A stretch of 64,000 nucleotides of DNA from Rhipicephalus microplus (lineage: Eukaryota; Arthropoda; Arachnida; Ixodida; Ixodidae). Where the stretch lies: positions 3,273,821-3,337,820 of the forward strand of contig NC_134710.1 of NCBI RefSeq assembly GCF_043290135.1, given 5' to 3'. The notes below the pieces were generated by a model. That model was not told the origin of the DNA. It did not search any database and saw only the letters and a program-made list of their open reading frames with translations. Numbering within the stretch: the first letter of the stretch is position 1; each line of letters begins with the position of its first letter. Shown in pieces: positions 10,995-25,639 of this stretch. A program made the position numbers and the translations under genes.

Positions 10995-11562
10995 ACGATA
11001 GTCTTTCTTGGGGACCTTCGTCGCAAAAATTTTGGTCTCTCTGTCTGTCCATTTGTCTCTTTGTTCATTCATACCGGCATCGGGTACTTGAAAAGTTCAT
11101 GCTTGTGCAATTGTCAACTAAAAAGCAATTATTGCACAGGTCTGGGGCACATTAACAACACGCATATATTTTGCATATGCATCTCTTACTAGAAAACGCA
11201 TACATAAGTTATTTTAAGGATGGTAGCCTTCATAACGCTGCGCTGGCCATGCAACGCTTGCACGAAACGGTGTTTCCAACGCTTTGCTAAGACGACACGG
11301 GGGTGGCACCTAGCCGTCGCCTTGCGATCTACACCTTATCACCTCAGAGACGGGCACGCATGGCCACGCGCTTTGTTTTCCAAAAGAAACTGTCAGATGG
11401 CGCTCATGTCTCACGTGTGACGTGACTTGATGCGGTCGTTCGCCTCCGCTACACGCTCGAGGCACTCTAAGGCAGCGCCTCCAGAATATCATTCACCGAT
11501 TTTCTTGCGTAGAACATCAAATAAATGATTTTTTTCACTCTCTCCACGCGCAAGACTATCGT
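10995..11562. mobile_element. MITE-like insert in satellite with short TIRs
   Basis: The satellite unit is broken between ataagctttcaa and cttcctgtttgtaggctg. The intervening DNA begins with acgatagtcttt (10,995-11,006) and has the inverted match aagactatcgt at 11,552-11,562. These ~11-12 bp terminal inverted repeats suggest a non-autonomous DNA element of ~570 bp. A further ~46 bp up to 11,608 is unexplained. No transposase-like protein is present. Confidence 0.45.
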
Positions 11563-11608
11563 ATTTCGACGACATTTGCAGATTACATGCAGATACGGGG
11601 CCAATGTT

Positions 11609-12172
11609 TCCTCTCGCTTCCTGTTTGTAGGCTGTTCTGTTAAATGATCAGGCTGCACAAAAAGACAAAAATCGTCTTTGGTACCTGGCGAAAGAATTGG
11701 TGCAGTCATTAGCTGTGTCTTTCTTTTAATCATATCTACTAAGCCAGGTGAATTACTTAGAAATGTTACTGCAATATTGCCATATATCGCATTCAAGGCC
11801 GTTGCCTATATAAATGTGTAGTCGTATATCTCTCGCATGTTCAGAGATACATATAGCCGTGGCCTTTCACTAACAGTTTCTAGGCTTCCCGGCTGCGGCG
11901 GCTGCATTTCCGGTGGAGGCGGAAATGTTGTAGGCCCGTGTACTCAGATTTGGGTGCACGTTAAAGAACCCCAGGTGGTCAAAATTTCCGGAGCCCTCCA
12001 CTACGGCGTCTCTCATAATCAAATGGTGGTTTTAGGACGTTAAACCCCACAAATCAATCAACAGTTTCTAGGCTGCTAATTCAGATGGTCAGGGCGTGTG
12101 AAATTACCGAAATCATATTGAGTTTGTGGTCAATGAAATGGTGATGTTATTAGCTATGTCTTTTATATATTA
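11609..12172 (+). repeat. ~250 bp satellite, second segment
   Basis: The unit cut at 10,994 resumes with cttcctgtttgtaggctg, and another unit starts with its anchor at about 11,766. That unit is split by a SINE at 11,887-12,059 and continues to gctatgtctttta, where a MITE begins. Confidence 0.8.
11887..12059 (+). mobile_element. Ruka: 5'-truncated Ruka SINE inside satellite, perfect TSD
   Basis: The copy starts at tcccggctgcggcgg, so the A box and most of the B box are missing, and ends in aatcaatc. A perfect 15 bp duplication aacagtttctaggct flanks it (11,872-11,886 and 12,060-12,074). The duplicated bases belong to the satellite unit, so the satellite is the older sequence. Confidence 0.93.
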
Positions 12173-12213
12173 AATGCGAAGCCTTTCTTAGTGAAATTCG
12201 GCGAGTTTGACCG

Positions 12214-12235
12214 CATCTATCTATCTATCTATCTG

Positions 12236-12325
<90 letters not shown>
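12214..12325. repeat. (TATC)n microsatellite
   Basis: About 28 nearly perfect tetranucleotide units with one gtct variant near the left edge. It forms the left inner arm of the MITE described at 12,173-12,817. Confidence 0.97.
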
Positions 12326-12484
12326 ACGGCATTCATCATGAAATCAAGACATTCATGACATACATGTCTAGATTTTCATATTCTGACTAGTCAGCTGTGC
12401 TCGTCATACAGTCATGTTATTCCGTACCAATTTTGGTATACATCCCATATTCCCAACGGCCAAGAGAGCTAAGAGCATACAAAC

Positions 12485-12775
<291 letters not shown>

Positions 12776-12817
12776 CGCTCATACTCGCCGAAGTTCACTT
12801 AAAAAATGCTTCGCATT

Positions 12818-15440
12818 CAAAATTATCTTTATTATCTGACGAATAAACGGTGCAGTTATGAGCAATGTCTTTCTCTTATATATCAAATAGCGTGGCTACA
12901 ATAATGCCGTATTTCGCATTCCAATCTGTTTTCTATATGGGTGGTTTGTCATGTACTTTCCCCATGTTGAGAAACACATATAAATTCGGCTTTCACTCCT
13001 TTTTGGTAGGCTGTTTACAAAGACGTTCAGCGCATCTCAAAAGACAAAAATGAAATTTAGCAGGTGGCGAACGAATTGGTGTGGATATTTGCTATATCTT
13101 TCTTCTATTGATATCTGCTGGCTAGGGGCAAGATTAAAGAATATCGCTGCAATAATGCCATATTTCGCGTTTTAATCTGCTTTCTATATAGATGCTTTCC
13201 CATCCCGTGTTTCGAGATACATATGGCCTCTCACTTCATGTCAGCAGGATGTTTACTCAGACGTTACGGACGTCTGAACACACAAAAATTGTCTTTACCA
13301 GCTGTCGAATGAAATGGTGCTGTTATGAGCTATGTCTTTCTTTTATCATTATCTGCTAAGCCAAGGGTATGATCAAGAAACGTGGCTTCAATAATGCCAT
13401 ATTTCGCAATCGAAACTGCTTTTTGTATGGAAATTTTGTCATACACTTTCCGCATATTTGGAGATACACATAGTCATCGCCGTTCATACCCAGCTTGTAG
13501 GAGGATTTTTCAGATGCTCAGGACGCGTGAAAACACAGAAATTGTCTTTAGTATCTGGCGATTGAAATGATGCAGTTATCAGCAATGAATGTATTATTGA
13601 TGCCTACTAAGCCAGGGGTATGTTTAGGGAACGTTGCTGCAATAATGCAATATTTCGCATTCAAATATGCTTTCTATGTGGTTGCCCCACCGCAGTGGTT
13701 TTTAGTGGCAAAGGTACTCGGCTGCTGACCCACAGGTCACGGGATCGAATCCCGGCTGCATTTTCAATGGAGGTGAAAATGCTGTAGTACCATGCGCTCA
13801 GATTTGGGTGCACGTTAAAGAACTTCAGGTGGTCGAAATTGCCGGAGCCCTCCATTACGGTGTCTCTTATAATCATATGGTGGTTTGGGGACGTTAAACC
13901 CCACATATCAATCAATCATCAATTTCTATGTAGATGTTTTGTCATACACTTTCCGCATGTTTAGAGATACATATGGCATTTGGCTTTCACTTCATGTTGG
14001 TAGGCTGTTTAAACTGACGTTCAAGCCATCTGAAAACACAAAAATTATCTTTAGCAGCAGAAAAATGAAATGCTGCAGGTATTAGCTTTGGCTTTCTTTT
14101 ATCTGTACCTGCTATGTCTCGGGTGTGATCAAGGAAAATAGCTGCAATAATGCATACTTCGCATTCAAATCTGCTTTCTATATGGATGCTTTGTCATACA
14201 CTTTCCTCGTGTTTAGAGGTATACATATGGCATTTGGCATTCAGTTTCTCTTTGTAGAGTGTTTCTACATATGGTCAGGGCGTGTGAAAACAGAGAAATC
14301 ACCTTTAGTATCTGGCGAATAAAATGATACACTTATTGGCTATGTCTTTTTTTTTTATTCATATCTGCTTGGCCAGGTGTGCGATCAAGGAACGTGTCTG
14401 CAATAATGCCATATTTAACATTCGTATTTGTTTTCCATATGGATGCTTTGTCATACACTTTCTGCTTGTTTAGAGATACATGTTGCATTTTCCTTTCATT
14501 TCCTCTCTGCAAGCTGTTTATTCAAACGGTCAGCGTGCGAGAAAACAGAGAAATTTGAGCATCTAGGGAATAAAATAGTGCAGTTATTAGCTATGTCTTC
14601 TCTTCATATCTGCTAAGCTTGTGGCGTTATAAAAGAACGTGGATGCACTGTTGGCATACTATTCATTAAAGTCTGCTTTCTGTATGGATGCTTTGTCATA
14701 CACTTTCTGCATGTTTAGAGATACATGTTGCGTTTGCCTTTCATTTCCTGTCTGCAAGCTGCTTATTCAGACTGTCAGTGTGCGAGAAAACAGAGAAATT
14801 TGAGCATCTAGGGAATGAGATAGTGCAGTTATTAGCTGTGTTTTTTCTTCATATCTGCTAAGCTTGTGGTGTCATAAAGGAACGTGGCTGCTATGTTTCC
14901 ACATTTGGCATTAAAGTCTGCTTTCTATATGGATGTTTTGTCAAACACTTTGCACATGTTTTAGATAATTATGACATTCGCCTTTCACTTTTTGTTTGCA
15001 AGCTGTTCATTCAGGTGTTCAGGGCTTATGAAAACACAAAAAACATCTTTATTATGTGGCGAATCAAACGGTGTAGTTATTAGCTGTACCATTTATTCAT
15101 ATCTGTTGAGCCAGGGGTATGATCATGAAACGTGGCTGCAATAATGTCACATTTCGCATTCCTATGTGCTTTCTGTATGAAAGTTTTGTCATACACTTTC
15201 CAGATATGTTTAGATATACATCTGGTATTCGCTTTCAATTCCTGTTTGTAAGCTAACTATTTAGATGGTCAGGGCGTTTGAAAACAGAGGAATGAACTTT
15301 TGTATATGACAAAGAAAATGGGACAGTTATAAGCAATATCTTTCTTTTATTCATCTCTGCTGAGCCACGGATATGATCACGGCATGTGGCTGCTATAATG
15401 CCATACTTCGCATTGCATCTTCTTTCTGATTGAGTGCTTT
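12818..15440 (+). repeat. ~250 bp satellite, third and longest segment
   Basis: Unit anchors (gctgcaataatgcc variants) fall at about 12,894, 13,145, 13,384, 13,634, 14,140, 14,395, 14,642, 14,886, 15,135 and 15,388. The steps are 239-255 bp, except the 13,634-14,140 step, which contains a SINE. Units share blocks such as gtcatacactttccgcatgt, agagatacatatgg, cagggcgtgtgaaaacacag and gctatgtctttctttta. They differ at many positions, so the array is old and not being homogenised. The last unit stops at gtgcttt, where a LINE begins. Confidence 0.9.
13684..13918 (+). mobile_element. Ruka: Full-length Ruka SINE inside satellite
   Basis: The copy has the head (gccccaccgcagtgg), both box regions, a body with a short deletion after the B box, and the tail. 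It is flanked by tttctatgtgg (13,671-13,681) and tttctatgtag (13,923-13,933), a target-site duplication with one mismatch drawn from satellite sequence. Confidence 0.9.
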
Positions 15441-15889
15441 AAATTGATTTGAATATTTATTTCAGACTTGTAGAAATAAGAGCATGAATGCGAAGAAGGG
15501 GGGAAAAAGCCACTCAGTTGCGGCTTGTGAACTGCTTTCCCCCCATACACATTGGTAGAGCGGTATACAAGGTGCAGGAATAGCACATACATGAAATTAC
15601 TTAAATATCGAGGAAACAGGGAAGTAAAACACGGTGCACTTTAAAAATGGCCCCTAATACAAGTACAATATCTTTCCGGGTACATTCAAAGATACTGTAG
15701 TCACAAAAAAATTAAAATGACGATCAATGCAAAGATTATTTAAATAGGTTTCGAAGGAAGTTTAAAGAAATGTCGCGTATCGATGTGTGATAAAAGCCGA
15801 ACTAGTCATTCAGAGAAGCCAATGTGTTGATTATGGTTTGAAAGCCATCATTTGTGCGTGAGTGAGGCACCAACCAATATTTGTGGTGC

Positions 15890-17440
<1,551 letters not shown>

Positions 17441-17520
17441 TAATTATAAGCGAAACAGGTGATAACAATCTTTAAAACTTTAGTGACATAGACGTGTGGC
17501 AGTTTGGGTAAGTTGAAGTT

Positions 17521-18260
17521 TTATTGAGCTAACGTTAATACTTTGTGTCGAAATATGAGGCCACTGAGAATTTTCCTCGGGGTGTGACGTTGCGTACAAA
17601 AACACAGGGAGGTGAGCATATAATGCTTTATTAATAAACCCTGCAGATCACATTCAACAAATTCATTAGTTATTAGCAAGTCAAGTGCAGTTTCAGTGGA
17701 CGAGGTAACACGGGTCAGCACAGGGAGAATACTTTGAAGCAAATAAGACTCAAGCGAAAGCAACAGCTGTGTGCGTCCTGGGGAATCCTCGATAATATTA
17801 GCATTCAGATCACCGCCAAGAAAAATAGTGTATTGGCACCGACATGCAAACTCAAAAAAACATTTATTATTCTCAAAGAAATTGTCAATGCGTCAACACG
17901 GGGGGCGATATACACCAACGAAAAACATTTTCCCAAAAAGCACGCATAGAACTTCATAATCCGTGTAGCAGCACAGAATCGTTCAATTCTATGCGACTGC
18001 ATGTATTTTACCGACAGCAAACATAAACTTCTTCCACTTTTACCAACGTGGTGCAAATAAAAAGAATGATAGTTTTCTAGAGCAAACAATCATTCTCAGA
18101 CATCCAAGCTTCAGTCAACATTATTGCATCAAATTCGAAACTGCATTCACGAATAAACGTGTCCACAAGATCTTCTTTATCACGGATTGACTGAATGTTA
18201 AATTGTGGCAGCGACAAAGTAAAAATAGTGTCCAGTATGCCAAGGTTATTAGGAGGAACA
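17521..18260 (-). pseudogene. LINE APE-type endonuclease domain, decayed
   Basis: Minus-strand pieces FNIQSIRDKEDLVDTFI and DAIMLTEAWMS match the N-terminal Asn and Glu motifs of apurinic-like LINE endonucleases. SFYLHHVGKSGRSLCLLS follows. Near the C-terminus, TRVTSSTETALDLLITNEF corresponds to the usual TR-x-TAS-x-ALDLI-TN segment. Several frame breaks separate them. The domain would have nicked target DNA for insertion. Confidence 0.78.
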
Positions 18261-18559
18261 TACAGAGAATTCGTCGTGAAGTATGAGGTGCTCAAATACA
18301 GATACAGCATCACATAGCTAGTTACATCAAATGTTTTGCCCGTTGGATTGCATGAGCCCGTTCCCCGCCAGCTTTCGGCACATAAATATTGCCATCGCGG
18401 TGTCATGCATCCTTAGTCATTGCGATCTACCCATTGCTTCGCAGTCTGCCAGTTTGTGTTGCGTCGTCTGCTTAATGATTGACACTTTAGACTGCCCTTC
18501 TCTCAAGGTCCTGCAGCCATTCATTTTTTGTTCCCACTTTTAAATGACTTCAAGAACAC

Positions 18560-19290
18560 TCCCCGTCCTTGACAAAAAACCAGCGCACATCTTTTACGTC
18601 GTTTTTTTTTTTTCAAAAAGAGCACTGCCCAACAGGGTTAATTTTAGAAAGTAAATTTTCCATGGCTGCCCGAACTTATCAATGAAAAACAAGTTATGTC
18701 TACGGTTTTTCCATTCAAGATTATGCACAAAAACATTGTGCTCATAAAACTAGGCCCCGCCGCGGTGGTCCAGTGGCTAAGGTACTCGACTGCTGACCCG
18801 CATGTCGCGGGATCGAATCCCGGCTGCGGCGGCTGTATTTCCGATGGAGGCGGAAATGTTGTAGGCCCATGTGCTCAGATTTGGGTGCACGTTAAAGAAC
18901 CCCAGGTGGTCGAAATTTCCGGAGCCCTCCACTACGGCGTCTCTCATAATCATATGGTGGTTTTGGGACGTTAAACCCCATAAATCAATCAATAAGTCAT
19001 GAAACTATGAGGTGTTGTCGTGAGCATCGAGCACTTCCACACAATTGCATAGCGTTTTATTTCTGCGTCTTGCTGATTCACGGCCTTTAGAATCAAATAA
19101 TATTTGTCACATTGGTGAAAGATAGCTTCCTAAATGCTGTCAACGTGCTCTGGATGGTTCTCAAGCTCTACCAGTTGCTCTAGAATTGTGTTTAGTAGAG
19201 TACATACATCCAGGTCACTCTTTTCATTGCCACTTCCCCGCCCCCTCAGGCGCTGCGAATAGTATTTCTATTAACCAAGGAAAGCTTCAC
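18560..19290 (-). pseudogene. LINE ORF1 remnant
   Basis: Two islands of minus-strand coding sequence remain, separated by the Ruka at 18,754-18,996. The 5' island reads TLLNTILEQLVELENHPEHV and AVNQQDAEIKR, which looks like a coiled coil. The 3' island reads LEWKNRRHNL, matching the LE-x-RSRRNNL motif that ends the coiled coil in many LINE ORF1 proteins. Family ORF1 proteins bind the element RNA. Confidence 0.6.
18754..18996 (+). mobile_element. Ruka: Full-length Ruka SINE inside LINE ORF1, TSD
   Basis: A complete copy with intact head, boxes, body and aatcaatcaa tail. Flanks tcataaaacta (18,742-18,752) and tcatgaaacta (18,997-19,007) form an 11 bp duplication with one mismatch. Because it interrupts the LINE, it records a third layer of insertion over satellite and LINE. 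Confidence 0.92.
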
Positions 19291-19319
19291 ATTTGTTCCT
19301 AGCTTGTGCTTCTTAGCTT

Positions 19320-19600
19320 GCGCTTTGTCGTACACTTTCCGCATGTCTAGCGATACATACTACAATGGCCTTTGACTTCCGGCTTGTAAGCTGTTTAGTC
19401 AGACGGTCAGCGCGTTTGAAAACACAGAGATCATCTTGACCATCTTGCGAATGCTATGCTGCTAATATGTGCTATGTTTTTTTATTGATATTCGTTAAGC
19501 CAGGAATGCAATTGAGCAACATGTCTGAGAAAAGTGCGGTAGATTGCATTCGAATTTGTATTGTTGCTGAATGTTTTATGATACATAATACACATACTAC
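19320..19600 (+). repeat. ~250 bp satellite, final segment after the LINE
   Basis: The unit interrupted at 15,440 resumes at the same phase (gctttgtcgtacactttccg) and runs through cagacggtcagcgcg, to one more partial unit ending near gttttatgatacataatac. This places the original array end at about 19,600. Confidence 0.85.
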
Positions 19601-20394
19601 CTGTGTCATGTGCAGTCACGTTTGAAGGGAGTTTATTTGTACGGTTGGCGCAGAAACCATGTTTCAGCATCTGTGGATTAAATTGTGGATTGAAGTAGCA
19701 AGCGTTTTGTTTACATATATATCGTGAGATAGTGTTTGTTATATTTGTTACAGTAAAACTTATTGTCGGCTGCATTTTATGCCTATAGCGAGCTTTGGTT
19801 TGTGACTTCATATTTTGAGGCTGTTGGCCCATTTCTATGCTCAAAGGGAAACTCGGGAATTAAATTGAGCATTGTGTACCATGTCGTTTGTTCTCCCATA
19901 ACTGGTAAGGTTCAGTGATGGTTCTCTTTTCTTTCTTTTTTCAATAAGCCTGACTTTCCGGTTGCCAGCTGACGTCCACATACTTTGAAGTTCAACCAAA
20001 ATCATGCCCTCTTTTCGGGTGGAATTTTTCGTCTTCTGCAGCTGGGACAGCGTGTGGGCCCGAAAGAGGACAAAGAAACGCATAGTCGAGCACCTTGTGT
20101 TTCCCAGCTGTTCCGTTGCTCGGAATGTTACAACATACGCCATTTGAATAGCATCACCGAGACTACGCTTGTTGCTCAATTCTTTCGCAGCAGACACTGT
20201 CTCTTATGGTCGTTCTATAAATAAATTCATTCAATATAATATTTCTCTATAACTTGCGGGTCCTCAAAATATTGCCTATGTTGCACGAGTTGCTATTGTG
20301 ACATGGTAAATTTGCGAACACAATCCTGTGTCATCGTGCATGGTGTATATAGTGCACTTTATCTGAGGAATAAAATTGTTCGAATGAGTGCATA
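19601..20394. other. No recognised gene
   Basis: No family is recognised. A minus-strand open frame of 118 codons at 19,841-20,197 and an overlapping plus-strand frame carry no known motif. Near 20,369 an aataaaa signal precedes the GC-rich block, which could mark the 3' end of an unknown transcript on the plus strand. Confidence 0.35.
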
Positions 20395-20785
20395 TTGTGG
20401 TCTCCGTCTCTTTCGCGGGCCGTCGTGAAATGTGCCTTCCAAAACTTAGCTAATTGCAATCTGCGGCGGCATCTGGCGGTGCTCGGAAGGCGAGCACTGA
20501 TTGATGGAGCGAAAGGGCGCGCCGTGCGCAGAGCCAGTAGCCGCCGGGAGGGCGAATTTGTTTCCCAGCCTTGGGACAAAAGCAGCGCGCGGTAATCTCA
20601 GTGATTTGCCACCGGGAGCTGCGCGCTCGGATCACGAGCGGCCGGGGTCACGAGGTCGGGAAACCAGTTTGTCCGGCCCAGTGGCCAGTTTGGGCCGCCC
20701 ACACCTCGGCGCCTTTCCCACGCCGGTCAGCGCCCTGGCCGACGGTGGCACTCCCCCTTCCCCGCGCATTCCAAAATAAAAAAAA
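20395..20785. other. GC-rich, CpG-rich island of unknown nature
   Basis: About 390 bases of strongly GC-rich sequence with many CpG dinucleotides stand out against AT-rich flanks. Short open frames occur on both strands, but none looks like a known protein. It could be a promoter-type CpG island, an exon of an unrecognised gene, or part of a GC-rich mobile element. Its right edge is an aaaataaaaaaaaa stretch. Confidence 0.4.
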
Positions 20786-22860
20786 ATGCTCCCGTGTCAA
20801 GTAGCGGGACAACTCGTTCGTGGCAGGTGGGAGTTTGCATCGAAAGCTTTCCATGAGGTCACATACACCCGGTGGCAGCAATCCCTGCTACATGCTTGTA
20901 AGCGATACGACTTAGGCTCTGTAACAAAACATTTAAAACAGCGGTCAAGTGAGCTTGTTGGCAGGTAAAAATAGCTATTCGAAGAAATCAGAATGAGTAA
21001 ATTGCAGATAAAGCACGCAACACAGCCCGACAGGGGGCTCTATTGCGCAAGAGCGATATATATGGTCAAAGAAACACAAGTAAACTGCATATCTTCGTCA
21101 AAAGCCTAAACCCCTAGTCATTACTTTTATCACGTGTATTGCCTTGTCTCTTTCTGATCATGTGCGCAATGTTCGAAGTCAGTGCTTCTCTTCTGTAGAC
21201 TAGTCTCGGTGTTCCGTTCTCGCGCTGTTCAAAAACTATGCAATTTTTCAACGCCACCTCAACAGACCGTGGTGCCCCATTTTTCGGCGTAAATTTTTTT
21301 GAGAGTTATGAAGCATTTCGTGCAAGCTTCGCAGGATAAAGCTGATTAATTTTCAAGGACGGTCAAGTCATTGTGAATAGATATCCCTGTACGCGAAGCA
21401 GTAACCAAAGTAAGACTGTTTTGCACTTGGCACCGCGGACAGTTTCAGTGCATCAGAAAAAAAACACGATAAACAATTCTAGTCTTGTCGAGGTTATGTT
21501 CCTGGTGTACACAAAGCTTATTATGATTAATGGAGCCATTGGGACATCTATTTTAACAAAGTTGTTCCGTTCTTTTTCTTTACTTGCTAAGTCTTGCCAA
21601 CTATTCGGTTTCGACGTGACATTTCCACTTTTTCCGAGTAGTGCTGCGATGAAATCAGTCAATACAGCATGACTACTCACTATGTACTGTAAACATATTC
21701 GCATACAATACGGGGCAACACTGCGAAGTACCCAAACTGAGCAGAAGAATCATCAACAGAAGGATCAGAAGCTCATTAAAACTAATTACTGTCTGGCCTA
21801 CAAGCATGAAATTTCTTGCCTGCATATGACCATATATATCATATCAAGAGATGAATTGTACGCAGCCTAAACAAAGCAGCAAATTTTAAATATTCATTCT
21901 AAAGCATAGCCACCTAATGCTACAAGTTGCGTTCACCAAACGTACCACTACGAGGGCTCCTAGAATTATTTACAACCTGATCGTGTCACGTGGGCCCATC
22001 GTTGTGTATGGTGCCAAGATCTATCAACTCCAGCTAACGCTATGCGGTGAGTGATGCAAACACGTCATTACTTTCGTACAAAGTTGCTTGCCTTTCACCG
22101 CTCTCTATAATTAGATATAATTCACTACTTACCTTTTCATCTATTATACTACGTCATTAGGCTAGCCGTAGATGTAATTACAAGTACGTATATCTGACTC
22201 CCGACTGAGGACTACTACTATATTTATTTACCAGAGTTTTCATGTATTACTTCAAAACGCCTAAAAAATAGTGTACAGTCTCAATAGCAGTGCCAGTACA
22301 TTCTTTAGCAGCTAGAAACTTTTCAAGTTTTACTTTCATGCACTTTAACCTCCCGCGACTTATACTCTCAACGTAAGAATCACATGAAAGTAGCCAATTG
22401 GTGCGAAAAACAGGAGCGCGCAACAATTAAGTTGACAGTAAATGTCAAAGTTGTACTGGAGCCACTCGAAATCAGCAAAACTCCGACACTGCGGACAAGC
22501 CAACATTGTCAAAATTTAGCGAGACAGGTAGAATATAAGAGAGAATAAACGCGTGAAAAGGATGGTCATCCAGGGCATGCACTAAGCCGGCCTAAGCTCT
22601 CAAGGTCAGAGGTTTGAAACAGCACCAGTTTTTCTTTTTTTTTTTTTGTAATGGAAATATGGACTTTCAGACAGTTAAGAAAAGGCCAAGCGAACTACGA
22701 GTTATGTGAAGTTGAGAACTGAAAAGCTGTCAGGTTGTGTTTCACAGTGCTCCGAAAGTGCAACAAAACCTCCTATTTAGAGCTAGCGCAGCAGCCTAGC
22801 ATTCAATGACATCATTTGGTTTCCAATCGTATATTTGCTTAAAACGCGCAATAAAAAATG
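20786..22860. other. No recognised gene or repeat
   Basis: AT-rich DNA without a recognisable protein or shared repeat. A T tract lies at about 22,635-22,648. The 99-codon frame at 21,373-21,672 matches no family I know. Confidence 0.4.
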
Positions 22861-23112
22861 CTAAAAAATAAAAAAGAAAAAATAAGAGGTGTGGGGTGCG
22901 GCCTCATCCGCGACACCTGCCGGTAATGCACTTCCTCACCAGAGCAGAATTGGCCACCCTGGTGAAGTAATTAGCCTCTACCTCTCCTATAAAAGCACCA
23001 ATTACCCTTGGCCCTCAGTCCCCAACGGCTGCAAAGCAACTGTCGAAGGCGACGGTGAGACCTGCGACGCACCAGAGGGTGCTAAGAATCTCTGGGTCCG
23101 GACAGGCCGCCA

Positions 23113-23850
23113 TTGGAGTATGAACTTGCAACCTTCAACGCTAGAACACTTTCTAGTCAGGCTATTCTTGCTGTGCTATTCGAGGAATTAGAGGGTGGTA
23201 AATGGTATGTAATAGAGCTTGGCGAATTTACCAGAACACGCGAGTCTTATACTATGTTAAAGAACGAACATTTCCTATGTTACCGTGAATTAGCTGACAG
23301 AAGAGAACTAGGAGTGGGGTGTCCTATACACAAGAATATCGATGCCAACATAGAGGAATACTATAGCATTAGTGAAAAGGTGGAAAGTATTGGAATTAAG
23401 TTTAACAAAAAGTACAGTCAGCAAGAACTTATGCTATTGTGTGCAGGGGTCCCTTTTTTGTTTGTAGGCGCTTCATTATGGAACGAAGTTACAGAAAACT
23501 GCTTTGTGGATATGTGATCTGTGGGCATACTCTTGTTTTCACCTTTATTTGAGCTTTATATATATATGGCAAAGATTGATAAAACTGCCACTTATGCACG
23601 ATAGCTAAAGATTTGGTCCACAGTACAAGATGAAGGTGGTACAAGCCTGCGTGCCTACATCGAGCCATGATGATCATTTTGTTGAACGCTTCTATGAAGA
23701 CGTAGAGTCAGCCACTATTAAACTAAAGACATAGTATTCTACTCTGTAGGGCAACTTTTTGCCAAAGCAGGCAAGAAACAAGCCGGAGACCACACAATGC
23801 GGGAATATGACATCCACTCTAGAAATGCTAGAGGGAAGTTATTATTATAG
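23113..23850 (+). pseudogene. RTE-like LINE endonuclease, decayed
   Basis: The frame beginning at Met 23,113 reads NLATFNARTLSS (the N-terminal Asn motif), EELEGGKWYVI followed by the Glu-motif region (ELGEF), then YRELADRRELGVGCPIHKN. After frame changes, KMKVVQAC-PTSSHDD at about 23,628-23,665 and GKKQAGDHTMREYDI at about 23,760-23,815 continue the domain. The copy at 50.6-52.6 kb shows the same blocks. Decayed catalytic residues and frame breaks rule out activity. Confidence 0.8.
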
Positions 23851-24509
23851 TTCGCAGAACGTAATAATTTACGGATATTGAATACCTTCTTCAGAAAACG
23901 AGCTAACTGTAAATCGATGTGGCGAAGTCCTAATAACAAAACTAAAACTGAAATAAAACACCTTTTGTGTGCACACCCAGGCATTGTGCAGGATGTAGAA
24001 TTTGTTGCCAGATCAGATGCAGTGACCATAGAATGGTAAGAGCTCGTATTCAACTAGATTTTAAAAAAGCAACGGCATAAACTGATACGCAAGAAGTCAA
24101 ATAATGAGTTGGTCATGAGAGGGAAAGTACGGGAATTAAGTTTCGCTTCAGAATAGATTCCAGACCCTAAAGACGATAACCAATGTTAGCGTTGACACAA
24201 TGAACTATAATCTTACTAGTATCATCAAAAAGTGTACAATGAAAGTCGGAGGTAATGTCTCTAGAAAAGGCACCAGGAAACAATCTCACAAGACAAAACT
24301 CTCATTAAGAGACAACAAACTATGAAAGTATAAAATGCAACCGACAATATAGAGCTATAGGGGAGCTTTCGAAATTAATCAATAGGTGCAAGGTAGCCAA
24401 CATCAGAAGGTATACAACAAGGAGAGAATTGAGCAGTCTAAAAGCGGCAGAAACGTAAAAGCTATGGGAAGGCAAACTTGTGCATAGGCAAAAATCGAAC
24501 GTATGCATT

Positions 24510-25482
24510 AAGGGAGAAGGATGGTACTGTCATAGCGAATATATGGTAGTCGAGGTGACGGAGGAGTTCTACAGAAAGCTGTACAGAATACGAAGCAACC
24601 AGGGGGATATCGTAAGAAGCAATAATAATTCAATGGAATTCGACATCCTACCAGTAACGACAGGGGATGAAATGAAAGCCCTAGAAGAAATGCAAAGAGG
24701 CAAATCCGCTGGTGAGAATAAGGTAACAGCACAGCTCCTGAAAGATAGTGGAGAAAGTGTGTTAGAAAAACTGGCCACCAAACAAAGTGTCTCTTGACGG
24801 AAAGGGTACCAGAATCTTCAAATAACGCCATCATCTTAATCTATGAAAAAGGAGACGTCAAGGACTTTAAAAATTACAGGCCAATCAGCTTACCGTTCAT
24901 TCTCTACTAACTATTTACACAAATAATAGCTATATAATTAAGGAGACATTAGAGTTCAATCAACAAAAAAACAAGCAAGATTTTGTACACGCTTCTCCAC
25001 AATAAACCATATTCATACTATCAAAATAGTCAATAAGGAAATGCGCGGAATACAATCAACCCCTATACTTATCTTTCATAAATTACAAGAAGGCGTTTAA
25101 CTCAGTCGAGACATCAGCAGTAATGCATGAACTACGAAATCAGGGGATCGACGACCCCTACATAAACATAATGGAAGAAATCTGCAGTGGATCCATAGCC
25201 ACCATAATTCTCCATAAGAAAAGCAACGGAATCCCAATAAAGCAAGGTGTAACACAGGGGGACATGATCTCTCCAATGCTGTTCATCGCACGTTTACAGG
25301 AAGTTTTCAGGACCCTAGATTGGAAAGAGTTAGCGATAACAGTTAATGAAGAGTATCTTAGTAACCTGCGATTCACTGATGACATTGCCTTGATGAGTAA
25401 CTCAGTGGACGAATTACAGGTCATGATTACTGTACTGTGCACGAGAAGCAGAAAAGCATGTCTGGAAATTAATATTCACTAA
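24510..25482 (+). pseudogene. RTE-like LINE reverse transcriptase, decayed
   Basis: Blocks in order: EEFYRKLYR and ALEEMQRGKSAGENKVTAQL just before the fingers; KGDVKDFKNYRPISL at about 24,845-24,890; a broken stretch around YKKAFNSVET at 25,084-25,110, which corresponds to box A with its first catalytic Asp altered; KQGVTQGDMISPMLF (box B); FTDDIALMSNS (box C), where the Asp pair is kept but the usual preceding Ala is Thr. The last block is in a 119-codon frame at 25,123-25,482. Confidence 0.85.
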
Positions 25483-25639
25483 TTTAAAATAATATGCAAC
25501 CGTCTCGGCGGAAAATAGCACTTTGCGATAGGTGGAGAGACACTGGAAGTTGTTTAGGAATATTTCTGCTTACGACAGGTAGTAACCACGGAGCCGAACC
25601 ATGAGATTGAAATAACTAGGCGAATACGTATGAGGTGAA

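Noticed and set aside
19482..20197. Two adjoining minus-strand frames of about 120 codons
   Set aside because: Low-complexity, no motif, and part of one overlaps satellite sequence.
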